Assembly (NCBI GenBank): GCA_009929275.1
Contig: SAAW01000007.1
Coordinates: 1 to 47,863, forward strand
DNA: 47,863 nt
Source of the DNA: Clostridia bacterium
GTDB taxonomy: Bacteria; Bacillota; Clostridia; Christensenellales; UBA1242
Direction of reading: 5' to 3'
The position numbers and the translations under genes were made by a program. The stretch's first letter is position 1. Each line of letters begins with the position of its first letter. Below are positions 30,001-37,462 of the stretch, piece after piece. The notes below the pieces were generated by a model that saw nothing but the letters and a program-made list of their open reading frames with translations, searched no databases and was not told the origin of the DNA.

Positions 30001-30492
30001 TTTGAATATATTGTGTTTAATGCGACGACAAACTACGCAACGTCAACAGCCTTTAATTCAAGCAACTCATATTTCATTGATGCAAACGCGCGCGTCTTCA
30101 CTGATATTTATGAAACATATTTTTCCATTCCACTCACAATTATGCAAGCAGATTGCCCATATGACAGTTCAAATTTTGGAGAATTAATAACAATCACTAA
30201 CGGTAATTTTATTATAACAACAGATCCAAGCGAACTATACCCAACAACTGTTTTTGTGTTTGAAGCAGGCACGACTTTCTCACTCCCTGTCGGCACGCCT
30301 TTTAGTCTTGTTTTTGAAACATATATCAATGGTTCATATCTTGAGATGCAAGACACCACAAATTTTTATAGTCAAGGTGAGTATTATTTCTCAAACTTAA
30401 CAGTGGGAATGGACTATTCAATTATGATTGTTGATGTGAATGGGAACTATAAAAATAGCCAGCACATAAGATTTAGAGTCGAAACAACCTAA
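24088..30492 (+). CDS. Giant surface lipoprotein with MBG/YDG-like repeats
   Basis: 2134 aa. The N-terminus is a lipoprotein signal: basic MKK, a hydrophobic stretch, then two possible lipobox cysteines, C20 after I-M-S and C24 after F-F-A. An Ig-like domain (BIG2-type, 'nWsttasniAyVnndGkfvm') occupies about residues 30-130. The remainder is a chain of MBG-like beta domains with 'tYGd' openings and 'naGsY' turns (for example I-Y-G-D-S-D and T-Y-G-D-N-Y). Unlike the other two repeat proteins it has no C-terminal membrane helix, so it is anchored by lipid at the N-terminus instead. AAGGATTG precedes ATG 24088. It stands alone between dtd and argS. The function is inferred to be surface binding or shielding. 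Confidence 0.85.
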   Translation: MKKVLKFFLLLPVLLIIMSCFFACGEEYVTSVSASLPSNVSMVEERGRYYLEYSTTPIQLDITLTPSKFSIRNLNWSTTASNIAYVNNDGKFVMAGGSGDVNIQATYVNENGTTVSSVLLKFNISIDPFPCFANETATGIYLGIDIKNNYVVQNAKPQTYEYVYYYIGDDNDSEVVQSIVNAGEYLITYVRSASQTKFSEMRLTVEKYTIDKTSVKTSPNCTSVYADSTLPTGFFSTTPTDEQFSNGFDLTDGVGRDAGKVIGKYLYMTNAKTTSNVGTYVTNIVYELGDEYEKNYELTSISGIHTITPKQVVLSIENQIITYGETINSNNYYLYGYEQYTLNGDSIEGLTALTNEMYTRRINTGDYVKLQNDIVVVNNVWGYIDAGIYILNYDSNLISTDGNVEIKELLSGILTVNKKEIVISPNSNNSKFYTEEDDYASLEYSYSGVISNINEIVPFLTINYQGLDYGTMNFKAPVGSYLYGIDNTLNKNFIFSLTEHALAAYDEEDQILFEVKPCPVVIKFDNIVEYYEMPNGYDENNNVVPTVSYYSVMTNNSIPNYELDAILSLKINGQEQVVDGVCTCALNDFSNNGSFEFSTGEIFKISLKLISQATVGSHYATYYVALQTSISTEVLNYSITVEKSYVYLDKINITVIPNETNNISSKVYSQDGSISNLFYSDYTISGEMENNVEVSNVLGTELILSLTDRNGLFYMKQSNGTLTAVENLSNCGRYKIFLSSNLSYSSGKEYYNFTLDNSKEYFYTVTQRPIVITPNDGQGKIYGDSDSVLTFIYGDSISNLPVTGSLVRASGENAGSYEISLGTLSFGSNYTLSLNPIVKHFTISKRDITITPISYTTTYGDNYPTTIGYNDPLAGQSYNASILVRPTFTGEFKLYYGESETAISKVGNFYPVKVVGGQVVAYTIKQGTFLCQNNNYEMTVVGTSTYLVNKKEATLNIIAENKSSTDGISSTFSNFTNYTLIGENGTESVTISGISFTATFGDDKYYIDGIEDISSLLIQKDGIDVTQCYNISLGQSIVYYIASTIVNLSIVGVDDETSSLVKVTYSGEEVANKFKLICTTAGFEINEGESNYEITYSTNTTQDVTPLNAGSYYVSLNVGINNKIVITNTSNSEDIEFSALGVKVSSCVLNLSQFAYLNISQADISYIANYLGFESALTYGSDESALSNIRTTYDDGGVTKSIFTGVNDEFIELKTYGNGKNFVFTSSPQSVRTLNASASVTYSIKVTIQAIKTGTSDLDANYKSLTIDVKLTVVPSEIILEGSTSLEYKGSYSQQGAIVYSGHASIFSLEVATSTSDAIYSNSYTYEGIETFYNNSVEGYVEVFSYSGGIVSSTSNTKLASDLSISTIELVTYSGDNYYLINKETDAYCIKIKTQDATPKDAGVYLCIATCTAGDNFVFDGNLKSVNYYEFFEIERSNDILINDWKSEFRWGTTFNLEDPSSLPFSYSMLPDFKSKVIYLVENEEDWEAVSYVLSVNPSYLITLLIDERNYYISSNQTFAVTSREAQIVFPTRTKYGFKGENQPIDLFLEDIVAILKDQNGVPIDEKKYINYSANFTLIYKTETDTVLQSAPWDAGNYVLTVNYGTTSSNYYGEGTFAYTIEKSAFTGEIIISNYEIEYDPSITAEVLYNILIGNMFYIENGWDYTLTVKNEAGKIISTSNENGWLSTINSISVKKIVFTVTFNETNTISDYIASAYLTITARKIKDSNFNVPSNDIQYSYSGNAFYNELIYNTVNIAPKTINSSVVFPVGSSTYKVVTLSYNSIKLLDCLDNELFTLTYNYSYQSAVGSSTYVSMSSAPIASKTVNYKVVYVFSNFGNNYSNKLASNTITRYFKINKVSTLYISIFDDADDNYDTSIIRQYSGDDFYDIFSIGNLLNIVSVSNSSDIKDNINKTIFKTTSARTYSSLGGIHLVVFFTDENGVVVEDLTNAGSYFLNISFLRNSNYSVSEFFEYIVFNATTNYATSTAFNSSNSYFIDANARVFTDIYETYFSIPLTIMQADCPYDSSNFGELITITNGNFIITTDPSELYPTTVFVFEAGTTFSLPVGTPFSLVFETYINGSYLEMQDTTNFYSQGEYYFSNLTVGMDYSIMIVDVNGNYKNSQHIRFRVETT

Positions 30493-30866
30493 ACTTATGC
30501 TGATTAATGTTTTAGTATAATAAAAATTTTTAATTTGAATGTGAGAAATTTTTTAGCGAATAAAATTTTAATACTTTTTCTCTCATCTTTTTATATACTT
30601 CTTCAGTTATAAATTTTTTCTCTTTTATTTTTCAAGTTCTTCCATTTTATCTGTCAAGTTATAATGAAAAACTGTGATAAATAATTTCAAGCATTAAAAT
30701 TCCAACTTCAAAAATTGACTTATCCAAATTTAAGAGTGGTAAAAAAATAATTATAATGTCAAAAAAGATTGATTTGTTTTTTTAAGTCATGTTTCAATTT
30801 AATTTTACCACTTAAACATTGACAATAAAGCGATTTTGAACTATAAATATTAAACGGAGGACTCAA
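30493..30866. other. Intergenic stretch with an inverted repeat
   Basis: No gene is visible in these 374 bases. A loose hairpin (GAGAAA/TTTCTC near 30543-30585) could end the lipoprotein transcript. A clear inverted repeat GTGGTAAAA/TTTTACCAC (30736-30744 with 30803-30811) spans a 58-base loop. The argS promoter lies at its right end. Confidence 0.5.
30819..30847 (+). promoter_or_regulatory. Sigma-A promoter of argS
   Basis: Consensus TTGACA (30819-30824) and TATAAA (30842-30847) with a 17-base spacer. The -10 box is 19 bases before the argS start, so the leader is very short. Confidence 0.75.
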
Positions 30867-32663
30867 ATGGACATTTTTAAAAAAGCAGAAAAAGACTTAA
30901 CAGAAGTTTTTTGTGATTACATTTCTGATCTTGAAAACAAAGAAAAAGTGATGAGTAATCTTAGGTTCACAGTGCCTCCTGTCCAGTTTAAGTCAGACTA
31001 TTCCACAAATGCTGCAATGATTGTGTATAAGTTCAAAAACAAGCCTATGTTTGAGGTGGCAAATGAATTAGCCGAAAAATTCAGAGAAGTTGAATATATC
31101 AAAGAAATCAATGTTGTCGGGGGTTATGTTAATTTTATTTTTAAAGAAAGCCTTTGGCAAAGTTTTTTGGTTGACCTGATAAATTCAGGCTCTCACTTTG
31201 GTGACGCAGAGACTTCAAAAGAAAAAGTCTTGCTCGAATTTGTGTCGGCAAATCCAACAGGACCTCTTCATGTGGGGCATTGTCGAGGGGCAATTTTGGG
31301 GCTTGCACTTTCAAATCTTATGAAAAAAGCAGGTTTTGATGTCAAAAAAGAATATTATGTAAATGACTTCGGCGAGCAAATCGCCACTTTGGTTCAATCG
31401 GTGCAGTTTAGATATGAGCAAGTTTTTGGACTTCACGCAAACGAGCAGATTCCAGAGGGGTGCTATCCAGGCGAATATTTGGAAAAATATGCAAAAACAC
31501 TTTCAAAAAAAGAGGGAGATAAATATATCAATCTCTCAAAACAAGATTTTTATAAAGCCCTAAAAAATCAAATTGTCGAAGCAATGATGGACATTATCCG
31601 TTCTAACTTAAAACTTCTTGGTTTGGAGTTTGACATTTTCACATCTGAGACAAAAGTTGTGGAGAGTGGGGAAATTCAAAATGCAATTGAAGAACTCTCA
31701 AAAATGAAAAGAACAGTTGAAGATGAAAATGGAAGCCAAGAACTTAGCATAATATATAAAGGCATTTTAGAAGCCCCAATGGGAGGCAAAAACAACGCTG
31801 AAGATGATGAAGTGTCTTCAACTCAACTTCCTCAAACTCTCTTTCGTTCCACTCTTTATGGCGACGATAAAGACAGGGTTGTGGTGAGAGCAAACGGGAA
31901 ATCAACTTATTTCGCTTCCGACATTGCCTATCAAAAAAATAAAATAGACAGAGGCTTTAATCATCTAATTAACATTTTAGGTGCCGACCACGGTGGTTAT
32001 GTCAAGAGAATAACGAGTGCAGTAACTGCGATTTCAAACGGCAAAGCAAAGCTTGAAGTTCTGCTTTGTCAAATGGTAAATCTCGAAAAAAACGGTGTGC
32101 CATTCAAAATGTCAAAGAGAAAAGGGACTTTCGTTCTTCTTTCCGATGTTGTGAAAGAAGTAGACATCAACGAACTTAAACTTTTTATGCTTTCAAAGAG
32201 TCCTGATACTCAGATGAGTTTTGACCTTGTGAAAGTGAAAGAAAAATCAAAAGACAACATCGTCTATTACATTAATTATGCTTATGCAAGAACATTTTCA
32301 GTCCTGCAAAAATACAAAGAAGTTTTCGGCGAGGACTATTCCTTTAACCCCGTCCATTTTGTAAAATTTATAGAGGATTGCCCAATTCAAATCAAAGATA
32401 TTGTTGTCCAGTTTGCATCATTTCCAAATGTAATTGAAAATTCTGCTTTAAAAGGTTCCCCAAACATTTTGGTGGAATATCTCAATAATTTTGCATCAAA
32501 ATTCCATTCTCTTTGGAACACAAACATAAGATTTATAAGCAGTGAAGATAAAGACCAAACAAATTCAATGATGGCATTTTTGCTCTGTGTCCAAAACATT
32601 CTTCAAAACTCATTCGACGCCCTCGGTGTCACCCCAAAGAAAGTTATGAATAACGAAAAATAA
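30867..32663 (+). CDS. argS: Arginyl-tRNA synthetase
   Basis: 598 aa. The HIGH region is S-A-N-P-T-G-P-L-H-V-G-H near residue 130, the KMSKS region is K-M-S-K-R-K-G-T-F, and the N-terminal Add-1 domain and the C-terminal alpha-helical anticodon-binding (DALR) domain are both present. It charges tRNA(Arg) with arginine in the cytoplasm. ATG 30867 follows CGGAGG with good spacing. It is monocistronic, with its own promoter and terminator, and is the last clear core gene before the A+T-rich island. Confidence 0.97.
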   Translation: MDIFKKAEKDLTEVFCDYISDLENKEKVMSNLRFTVPPVQFKSDYSTNAAMIVYKFKNKPMFEVANELAEKFREVEYIKEINVVGGYVNFIFKESLWQSFLVDLINSGSHFGDAETSKEKVLLEFVSANPTGPLHVGHCRGAILGLALSNLMKKAGFDVKKEYYVNDFGEQIATLVQSVQFRYEQVFGLHANEQIPEGCYPGEYLEKYAKTLSKKEGDKYINLSKQDFYKALKNQIVEAMMDIIRSNLKLLGLEFDIFTSETKVVESGEIQNAIEELSKMKRTVEDENGSQELSIIYKGILEAPMGGKNNAEDDEVSSTQLPQTLFRSTLYGDDKDRVVVRANGKSTYFASDIAYQKNKIDRGFNHLINILGADHGGYVKRITSAVTAISNGKAKLEVLLCQMVNLEKNGVPFKMSKRKGTFVLLSDVVKEVDINELKLFMLSKSPDTQMSFDLVKVKEKSKDNIVYYINYAYARTFSVLQKYKEVFGEDYSFNPVHFVKFIEDCPIQIKDIVVQFASFPNVIENSALKGSPNILVEYLNNFASKFHSLWNTNIRFISSEDKDQTNSMMAFLLCVQNILQNSFDALGVTPKKVMNNEK

Positions 32664-32666
32664 TAA

Positions 32667-32706
32667 AAAAAGCCCGTAATCACAAGAATTTACGGACTTT
32701 TTATTT
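32667..32706 (+). terminator. Rho-independent terminator of argS
   Basis: A-run, AGCCCGTAA, a 10-base loop, TTACGGACT and a T-run: a G/C-rich core CCGTAA/TTACGG extended by A/T pairs, beginning 4 bases after the stop. Confidence 0.85.
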
Positions 32707-32730
32707 TGAAAGTATTGAAAGATTAAAAAT

Positions 32731-32860
32731 CATTTTATATCTTCCATATAACTAATTTTTTTGCTTGTCTTAATCGCATATTCAATTTCAGATTTTGTGC
32801 TTTCGCCAATGTATCCATTTTTGTTTATAACAAAAATTTCAAAAGACCCTCTAAAATAAA
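32731..32860 (-). pseudogene. C-terminal fragment of a small hypothetical protein
   Basis: On the minus strand an open stretch ends at TGA 32731 and reads R-G-S-F-E-I-F-V-I-N-K-N-G-Y-I-G, then E-S-T-K-S-E-I-E-Y-A-I-K. The G-Y-I-G-E-S-T-x-S-E-I-E-Y-A pattern with a 'K-K-I-x-Y' ending is known from small hypothetical proteins resembling nucleoside-deoxyribosyltransferase-like folds. No start codon or upstream domain is in frame, and stops appear just before it, so this is a decayed remnant. Family placement is from memory of the motif only. The rest of 32861-33080 shows no gene. Confidence 0.45.
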
Positions 32861-33081
32861 AAAACTAAATCAACACTCAATTTAGAATTTATTTGGCAAA
32901 GAGCAATAAATGTAAAACGATTATATTTATTTAGGGCTCAAGTCCTCTTAATTGCACCAAATGAAAAAAGCGGACTTAGTTTGTCCATTTTATTATTTCC
33001 TTTTTTTAAATATTCTATATATTCGAGCTTAATATATATTATCGTACAAATTAACTAAAATGGATTTTCTACATAAATTTA

Positions 33082-33090
33082 TGTTATAAT
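33082..33090 (+). promoter_or_regulatory. Extended -10 element before the FAD/Rieske gene
   Basis: TG-N-TATAAT (33082-33090), an extended -10 box, lies 38 bases before the first possible start. The -35 region is poor. Confidence 0.45.
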
Positions 33091-33128
33091 TTTTTTGTGA
33101 TGAAAACAAATCTTTACTTAATACTATT

Positions 33129-34619
33129 ATGTTTTTTTATTATATTACTGCAAATAATAAAAGTATGGATATGAAATCGATTTGGGAAACAAGTTTAAAA
33201 ACCCAAGAAAAAGAATATGATTTTTTAAAAAGTGACATTAGACGAGATATTGTTGTAATAGGTGGTGGAATATCCGGCATTTTGACGGCTTTTGGGTTAA
33301 CTGAGCAAGGATATAAAGTAACACTTGTAGAAGCGGAAAAACTCTATGGTGGCGTTACGTCAAAAACAACAGCCCACATATGTTCACAGCAAGGATATAT
33401 TTACTACGATTTAAAAAAAAATAAACCTGAAGGGTGGGCAAAACTATATTTTAGTTCTCAACAGCAAGCGATTGATGAATACGAGAAACTCATAAAACGA
33501 GAAAAAATTGATTGCGGTTTTGAAAGAGTAAATGATTATTTTTTTACGGAAAAAAATCTTCAAAAGTTAAAAGAACTTTATGGAATATTAAAAGATATTG
33601 GGGCAAAAGTAAAATTTTATGATAGTAAATCTGTTTTGGGTTTTGATACCAAAGGAGTTATAAAAGCAGAAAATCAGGCAATGTTTAATCCGCTAGAATT
33701 TTTGGCTCAGTTAAAAAAAATTTTTGAAATTTTTGAAAGCACTCGAATTTTAAAAATAGATATGAAAAGCAAAATTTTATACACAAAAAAATATCAGATT
33801 AAGGCAAATAAAATTATTATTGCTACAAATTATCCAATTGTAAAACTAAAAGGTGCCTATTTTTTAAAATTATATAAGTCGCACTCGTACGCGGTAGCAT
33901 CAAAAGAGATTGAAAAATCTTTAAACGGAATTTACAATTCTGATGTTGATAACGGCTTTACCTTTAGGGAATTTAATAATAAAATAATAATCGGCGGACT
34001 AGACCACAGAACGGGCAGAGTAAACAATAATTTTAAAAAGCAAAAATTAAAAGAAATTGCAAAAGAATGCTTTAATGCAGAAATTACAAACTACTGGAAT
34101 GCAAACGACGTTATTACTTATGACGGGCTTCCTATTGTTGGAAGATTCAGTAAAAAATATAAAGATGTTTATATTATAACGGGATTTAATAAATGGGGAA
34201 TGGCAAATAGTATGGCAAGCTCTCTTTTAATCACCAATTTAATTGCCGGGAAACAAAATGATTTTGAAAAAATTTTCTCGCCGCAAAGATTTAATTTTAG
34301 ATTGGGCGCATTTTTGTCAAATCTTTATGTGTCAATAAAAAATCTCATTATAACACCTTTAATCCCTGCTTTTAAATCTTATAAAAATCTTAAAGCCGGA
34401 GAAGGTAAAATTGTTTGTTATAATGGTGCAAAAAAAGCAGTATACAAAGATGACAAAGGGGTTTATCACATTTGTAGTCCCTACTGCAAACATTTACACT
34501 GTCAGCTAAAATTTAACTCAAATTCAAAAACTTGGGATTGTCCTTGCCACGGCTCAAGGTATGATATAGACGGAAACATAATCACTTCTCCAACCGTCGA
34601 AAAGTTAGATGAGAATTAA
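33129..34619 (+). CDS. FAD-dependent oxidoreductase with C-terminal Rieske domain
   Basis: Up to 496 aa. The start is uncertain: ATG 33129, 33165 and 33171 are all in frame and none has a clear ribosome site. A DAO-type FAD domain begins with V-V-I-G-G-G-I-S-G near residue 43 and carries the G-G-V-T-S-K-T-T-A-H motif common to this subgroup; the late motif I-T-G-F-N-K-W-G-M closes the FAD fold. The last ~65 residues are a Rieske [2Fe-2S] domain with C-K-H and C-P-C-H ligands. Electrons probably pass from an unknown substrate to FAD and the cluster; the substrate cannot be told. Codon use is strongly A/T-ending compared with argS, as in the rest of the island. It is convergent with the aldolase-like gene. 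Confidence 0.85.
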   Translation: MFFYYITANNKSMDMKSIWETSLKTQEKEYDFLKSDIRRDIVVIGGGISGILTAFGLTEQGYKVTLVEAEKLYGGVTSKTTAHICSQQGYIYYDLKKNKPEGWAKLYFSSQQQAIDEYEKLIKREKIDCGFERVNDYFFTEKNLQKLKELYGILKDIGAKVKFYDSKSVLGFDTKGVIKAENQAMFNPLEFLAQLKKIFEIFESTRILKIDMKSKILYTKKYQIKANKIIIATNYPIVKLKGAYFLKLYKSHSYAVASKEIEKSLNGIYNSDVDNGFTFREFNNKIIIGGLDHRTGRVNNNFKKQKLKEIAKECFNAEITNYWNANDVITYDGLPIVGRFSKKYKDVYIITGFNKWGMANSMASSLLITNLIAGKQNDFEKIFSPQRFNFRLGAFLSNLYVSIKNLIITPLIPAFKSYKNLKAGEGKIVCYNGAKKAVYKDDKGVYHICSPYCKHLHCQLKFNSNSKTWDCPCHGSRYDIDGNIITSPTVEKLDEN

Positions 34620-34706
34620 CAAAAAAAACTATCAAAAAAATTAATCAAATAACTTATTAATAAAATAGATAAAAAAATAGCAATGCTTTAAGTTTTATAA
34701 ATGAAT

Positions 34707-35780
34707 TTATATTTTTTTAAACATTTTTTCAGGCATCTCTCTGCCGTAAAATTCAACTTTTTTAAAATTTCCCACATTGTTACTCATTATTAAACACCCG
34801 TGACCGATTAAATTAATTATATAATAGTCTAAATTATAATCTTTTGTAACTTTTTTTATCTCGTCAACTTCTTCAATCGCCCCGCAAGGGATGGAAGTTT
34901 TTGTAAATGTGTCTGATTTTGCATAGCAATGTGTATGCAGCATATAGTTTATTTTAGGGAACAATTCATATAGTCTTAATTGAATTGGAGTATCAACCGA
35001 TGGTTTGTTTTCGCCGTAGTAATACACAATCCCATCTTTAAGATATGTTGGAACGAAATTTTCTTTGCTTATGTATCTTTTGTCGATATTTCGCCTACTC
35101 ACAAAAACAACCCCGTTTTTTTTGAAAGAAGGAAATCCTCTTTGACATCTAAAACTGCTGTTTCCTAAAAATCTCGTCACCGTTTTATCTGGTCTAATTA
35201 TTCTGTTGAAAATCTCCGCAGAATCTCTGACAAAAGAAAAGAAATCTTTTTCGTCTGGAACTACCATATTCTCGTTTGGAATATTCACAGATTTTGTTCT
35301 TGTTATACTGACTAAAAAATTTAATCTTGAAATAATAGACTTTGCACATTCTTCAACGCTTTTGCCTTCATACCAAGAGTTTCCAATCGGGTCAAAAAGT
35401 AGAAATGAAAAAATATCTCCAACTTTTTTAAACTCAATAGTTAAGTTTGCTTTAACTTCTAAAGATCTATTAATGAGCTCGCCGAAAGAATATTTTTCAT
35501 CATCATTTCGTTTTGATGTTATAAGTAGCGTCTTAAAATTAACTTCTTTAACATTTCTAATTTTAGGATAATCATTTGGAATATTTGGCCACCAAAACAC
35601 GCAATCATAATTAATTGTTGACTCCAAAATTGATTCGATTTCATCAAAGTTCCCACCATTTTTAATGTCAGAACAAACGTCGCTGTCTACATTTTTAAGT
35701 TCTTTTGAAAATTTCTCAACCAATGACGATGCTCGCCCGCCTTCATTATCAAAACTCCCACCAACAAATAATATTTTCAT
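34707..35780 (-). CDS. Class II aldolase/adducin-like protein with extra N-terminal domain
   Basis: 357 aa from ATG 35780, which follows AAGGGG; the longer frame to 35819 has no ribosome site. Residues 1 to ~150 (starting K-I-L-F-V-G-G-S-F-D) look like a small nucleotide- or flavin-binding alpha/beta domain that I cannot assign. The C-terminal ~190 residues resemble the class II aldolase/adducin fold, with a candidate zinc site in M-L-H-T-H-C-Y and a third histidine in I-G-H-G-C-L-I. Class II aldolases cleave or epimerise sugar phosphates, but the acid/base residue is not certain here, so the activity is unknown. It is monocistronic by position and lies between the Rieske protein and decayed genes. 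Confidence 0.65.
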   Translation of the reverse strand: MKILFVGGSFDNEGGRASSLVEKFSKELKNVDSDVCSDIKNGGNFDEIESILESTINYDCVFWWPNIPNDYPKIRNVKEVNFKTLLITSKRNDDEKYSFGELINRSLEVKANLTIEFKKVGDIFSFLLFDPIGNSWYEGKSVEECAKSIISRLNFLVSITRTKSVNIPNENMVVPDEKDFFSFVRDSAEIFNRIIRPDKTVTRFLGNSSFRCQRGFPSFKKNGVVFVSRRNIDKRYISKENFVPTYLKDGIVYYYGENKPSVDTPIQLRLYELFPKINYMLHTHCYAKSDTFTKTSIPCGAIEEVDEIKKVTKDYNLDYYIINLIGHGCLIMSNNVGNFKKVEFYGREMPEKMFKKI

Positions 35781-35938
35781 CTTTTTCCCCTTCAATATTA
35801 ATACATAAATATTATACATAGTAATTTTAAAGTATTCAAAAGATAAGTGAAATTAAAGATTAAAAAATTTAAATTATTTTAATTTTAGCATATTTTGAGT
35901 AAAAGAAATAAGCAAAATAAAAAAAACAATAGAGACCT

Positions 35939-36365
35939 CTAAGATACCCACTGCCAGAAAAATTCGTAAACTTTCACAAATTTCAACCCAATTTTTTCTA
36001 ATGTTTTCAGACTGGCAATATTATCAGGGTGTGCCATTGAAATTAAATAGTCGTAACGTGTTTTTTGCAATTTCAAGTAACATTTTTTGAAGCTTTGTTG
36101 TGATTCCTAAACCACGATATTAAAGCAGAACAATATCTCCGCACAGTTCTGTGATTTTAAAATTTGTTAGATTAAAATTTTTTTAAATCCTTTTAGCATA
36201 TCTTGAAAAACATAAAGTTGAGCCATTCCAACTAATCTTTCACCATCATAAGCACCCATAAGAGGTGCATAGTTTTTTGTCAAACATATTATCTAATTGC
36301 CATTGTTCATAGGGTATAAAATATTCAGGGATATCTAGACCTATAATTACAATATCAATACATCA
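35939..36365 (-). pseudogene. Decayed GNAT-family acetyltransferase
   Basis: Reading the minus strand in shifting frames gives successive pieces of one GNAT-like protein: I-P-E-Y-F-I-P-Y-E-Q-W, then A-P-L-M-G-A-Y-D-G-E-R-L-V-G-M-A-Q-L, then T-E-L-C-G-D-I-V-L-L stop Y-R-G-L-G-I, then Y-D-Y-L-I-S-M-A-H-P-D-N-I-A-S-L. The acetyl-CoA loop (R-G-x-G-I) and the typical N-x-x-S-L-K-x-x-E-K-I-G-L ending are visible. At least one in-frame TAA and three frameshifts separate the pieces, so the gene is dead. Confidence 0.75.
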
Positions 36366-36507
36366 ATCTAGTTGTGATTTGTTCCTTTCACTATTTTTTA
36401 AAAAACTATTGTTTTATTTGTTTCCACTACAAATCATTAAGTCTTGCAAAAATTTTTTTGAATAAATAACACTTTATATATATTATTTAAAAATATTTTG
36501 TGTAAAA

Positions 36508-36998
36508 TTATTCTTCAATTTTTGTTCTCTTTAATTCTTTAAGATGTTGCAAATGTATGCCAATATGACCGACCCCTAAAATAATAACAGAGAATATAAG
36601 CCAAATATTTTTCCCGTAAATTCCTAGAAGTAAAAACCCTAAAATGGGCAATGTTGCTCCGGCAACCGGAAAACGTAAGATTGAACTATAAAAATCTTTT
36701 AGACGCATATCACTTCTAAAATATCTGATCCACCAAGCCTCATAAATAAGCATTAAAACAAATGAAATTAAAAACCAAATTGTCCAAAATGAAAATGGTT
36801 TTAAGTTAAAATCACTAAAAATTAAAATAACAGTAGTAACAAGAACTTGTCCTATTCTTTCAAAACATAAAAAATTTTGTTTTCATTTTTAGCAGTATAT
36901 CCCGTGGGTAAATGTTTAGCACAACATAAGTTTGGGATTGTAATCATTGCCAAATAAATTAATCCCATGTATGAAAATCCAAAATGTCCCAACCACAT
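36508..36998 (-). pseudogene. Small multi-pass membrane protein broken by a one-base deletion
   Basis: ATG 36998 follows AAGGAA and reads M-W-L-G-H-F-G-F-S-Y-M-G-L-I-Y in frame until about 36870, where it would stop. The reading resumes in another frame as C-F-E-R-I-G-Q-V-L-V and continues to the TAA at 36508. The break falls at a six-base T run on the coding strand (36869-36874); restoring one T would give a single protein of about 163 aa with four hydrophobic segments. This is either a real frameshift or a sequencing error in a homopolymer. Only the last 81 codons stay open as a simple ORF. Confidence 0.7.
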
Positions 36999-37012
36999 AA
37001 TAATTCCTTACA

Positions 37013-37314
37013 AAAATATTATTCTTTTATCTTTATTTTATCATAATTAAAAAACAAATAAAAATACTATTTAAAACTCCTCACTAAATTTTTATAATTA
37101 ATATTAATTATTTTTAATAAATAAAATTAAACTTAAAAAAGTATTAGAAAAATTAAATCTTCAACAAATTAACTATTGAGTTTTAATAAAGCATCACTGT
37201 TAAATTCTTTTATTATATTGATATGGCTTTTGTTTTTACCTTTGAAACACCACACCAGCTACCCCATCTACAAAAATGTAAGATATTTGGTGTGGGTTCA
37301 AACACGATTTCACT
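37013..37314. other. A+T-rich gap with one strong inverted repeat
   Basis: No gene is visible. TTTGAA and CCACACCA (37241-37257) pair with TGGTGTGG and TTCAAA (37288-37302), enclosing a second small hairpin ATCTACA/TGTAAGAT. There is no T-run, so it is not an ordinary terminator. It lies 13-70 bases beyond the 3' end of tRNA-Ser. Confidence 0.55.
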
Positions 37315-37402
37315 TGGCGGAGGACACAGGATTCGAACCTGCGGAACCTTTCAGTTCAACGGTTTTCAAGACCGCCGCTTTAAACCGCTCAGCCAATCCT
37401 CC
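37315..37402 (-). tRNA. tRNA-Ser (anticodon UGA)
   Basis: On the minus strand the 5' acceptor GGAGGAT (37402-37396) pairs with GTCCTCC, followed by discriminator G and an encoded CCA (37317-37315). The anticodon arm GCGGT-CTTGAAA-ACCGT gives UGA. The long variable arm expected for serine is present, and the T loop is GGTTCGAATCC. It is a class II tRNA, 88 bases with CCA. Confidence 0.97.
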
Positions 37403-37462
37403 AAAACACTTTTTTATAATAATATATTAAAAGCATTAAGTCAAGTTTTCATTTGAATATTA

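Noticed and set aside
37288-37314. Second tRNA or attachment-site copy beside tRNA-Ser (GGTTCAAA)
   Set aside because: No acceptor or anticodon arm can be formed around it, and it does not repeat the tRNA 3' end.
37176-37456. Two small overlapping plus-strand ORFs
   Set aside because: They run through the tRNA-Ser gene on the other strand and the hairpin, with no ribosome site.
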